From assembly GCF_900116495.1 (NCBI RefSeq), contig NZ_FPAY01000016.1, positions 1-42,054 on the forward strand: a stretch of DNA of 42,054 nucleotides, in the 5' to 3' direction. The translations under genes were made by a program, and so were the position numbers. The stretch is from Arthrobacter sp. ov118 (GTDB lineage: Bacteria > Actinomycetota > Actinomycetes > Actinomycetales > Micrococcaceae). Positions 41,671 through 42,054 of the stretch are shown piece by piece; position 1 is the stretch's first letter, and each line of letters starts with the position of its first letter. The notes beneath the pieces are model-generated. The model made no database searches, was not told the origin of the DNA, and saw only the letters and a program-made list of their open reading frames with translations.

Positions 41671-42054
41671 ATGGACGGCAAGCAGGGGCCCGGCGTGGTT
41701 CCGACGGGAAACAGCGGCACGGACGTCGCTGCGGGCCGGCTCCGCGGCGGGTCTTTCGGGGCTGTCACCGCACTGCTGGCGGCCGTTCCGCTGGCCACCG
41801 GCTGCGCCGGGATGATTGATGAGATCCGGGAGCTGGAAAACCTGAAATCCGCCGCCGCGGCCCGCCAGGCCCGGATCGCGGTGGCCTTCGACCTCTCCCA
41901 GCGCCGGGCCCAGGCCAACGCCGGGGTACCGCCGGAACGGCTCGGCACCGGCACCGGCGCGCAGATCGCCCTGGCCCGGCGCGAATCCCCCGCCAAAGGC
42001 GGCCGCCTCCTCGGACTGGCCAAGGCCCTGGTCACCGAAATGCCGCACACCCTC
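41671..42054 (+). CDS. DUF222/HNH endonuclease family protein, N-terminal part (partial)
   Basis: An open frame of 128 codons runs from ATG 41671 off the right edge. After a variable lead it reads LKSAAAARQARIAVAFDLSQ and GAQIALARRESPAKGGRLLG, then LAKALVTEMPHTL. This is the start of the DUF222 (13E12-type) region found before an HNH nuclease domain in many Arthrobacter-like proteins. These genes are multi-copy and variable between strains. Whether the HNH domain is intact lies outside the window. Confidence 0.85.
   Translation, partial: MDGKQGPGVVPTGNSGTDVAAGRLRGGSFGAVTALLAAVPLATGCAGMIDEIRELENLKSAAAARQARIAVAFDLSQRRAQANAGVPPERLGTGTGAQIALARRESPAKGGRLLGLAKALVTEMPHTL

Overview
The window is GC-rich DNA that reads like an actinobacterium, most probably Micrococcaceae (Arthrobacter or Pseudarthrobacter relatives). 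Pointers are the actinobacterial 16S leader block, GC-rich codon use, many 4-base stop/start overlaps, candidate leaderless promoters, a DtxR/IdeR-type iron box, and a DUF222/13E12-type HNH nuclease gene at the right edge. The genus is an inference from protein style, not from a database search.

Layout. 1-715: 5' end of a 16S rRNA gene (minus strand) with its leader and two candidate promoters. 756-1468: ribosomal proteins L28, L33 and S14, all in the cysteine-free (zinc-independent) form. 1901-4753: a redox trio of ferric-reductase-like membrane flavoprotein, exported FMN-binding protein with an SGAT flavinylation motif on a Gly/Ser/Thr linker, and ApbE flavin transferase. 4761-6483: SGNH hydrolase, MarR regulator and a divergent YciI-like gene. 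6686-11904: a complete ferric-siderophore uptake operon (binding lipoprotein, two FecCD permeases, ATPase, siderophore-interacting reductase) under a DtxR/IdeR box. 12013-12723: a lipoprotein.

12960-18766: jetA-jetB-jetC of a type I Wadjet (SMC-like anti-plasmid) system with no jetD beside it. 18924-27387: mixed genes, including a PepSY-like protein, small membrane proteins, a long acyl-CoA dehydrogenase, a SEC-C/YchJ protein, an aldo/keto reductase with an NmrA-like reductase, and a sulfite-oxidase-type molybdoenzyme.

27461-33376: a catabolic cluster. A dehydrogenase and a TIM-barrel isomerase diverge from an MHS-type transporter followed by a two-subunit transketolase and a FadR-type GntR regulator. 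Four CTGTnnACAG-like palindromes mark its two control regions, so it is probably one GntR regulon acting on an unknown sugar or sugar acid. 33383-42054: an SDR-like protein without the catalytic Tyr, a DUF4389 membrane protein, a zinc alcohol dehydrogenase coupled to a STAS-sized protein, an intergenic region with three 18-bp repeats and a DosR-like box, a YtcJ-like amidohydrolase, a GIY-YIG-like protein, a serine beta-lactamase-family hydrolase, and the start of a DUF222-HNH gene.

The most interesting items are the JetD-less Wadjet locus, the flavinylated redox trio, the GntR/transketolase cluster with its 35-bp palindrome, and the repeat plus DosR-box region near 37.3-37.5 kb. No tRNA, CRISPR array, transposase or phage gene was seen.
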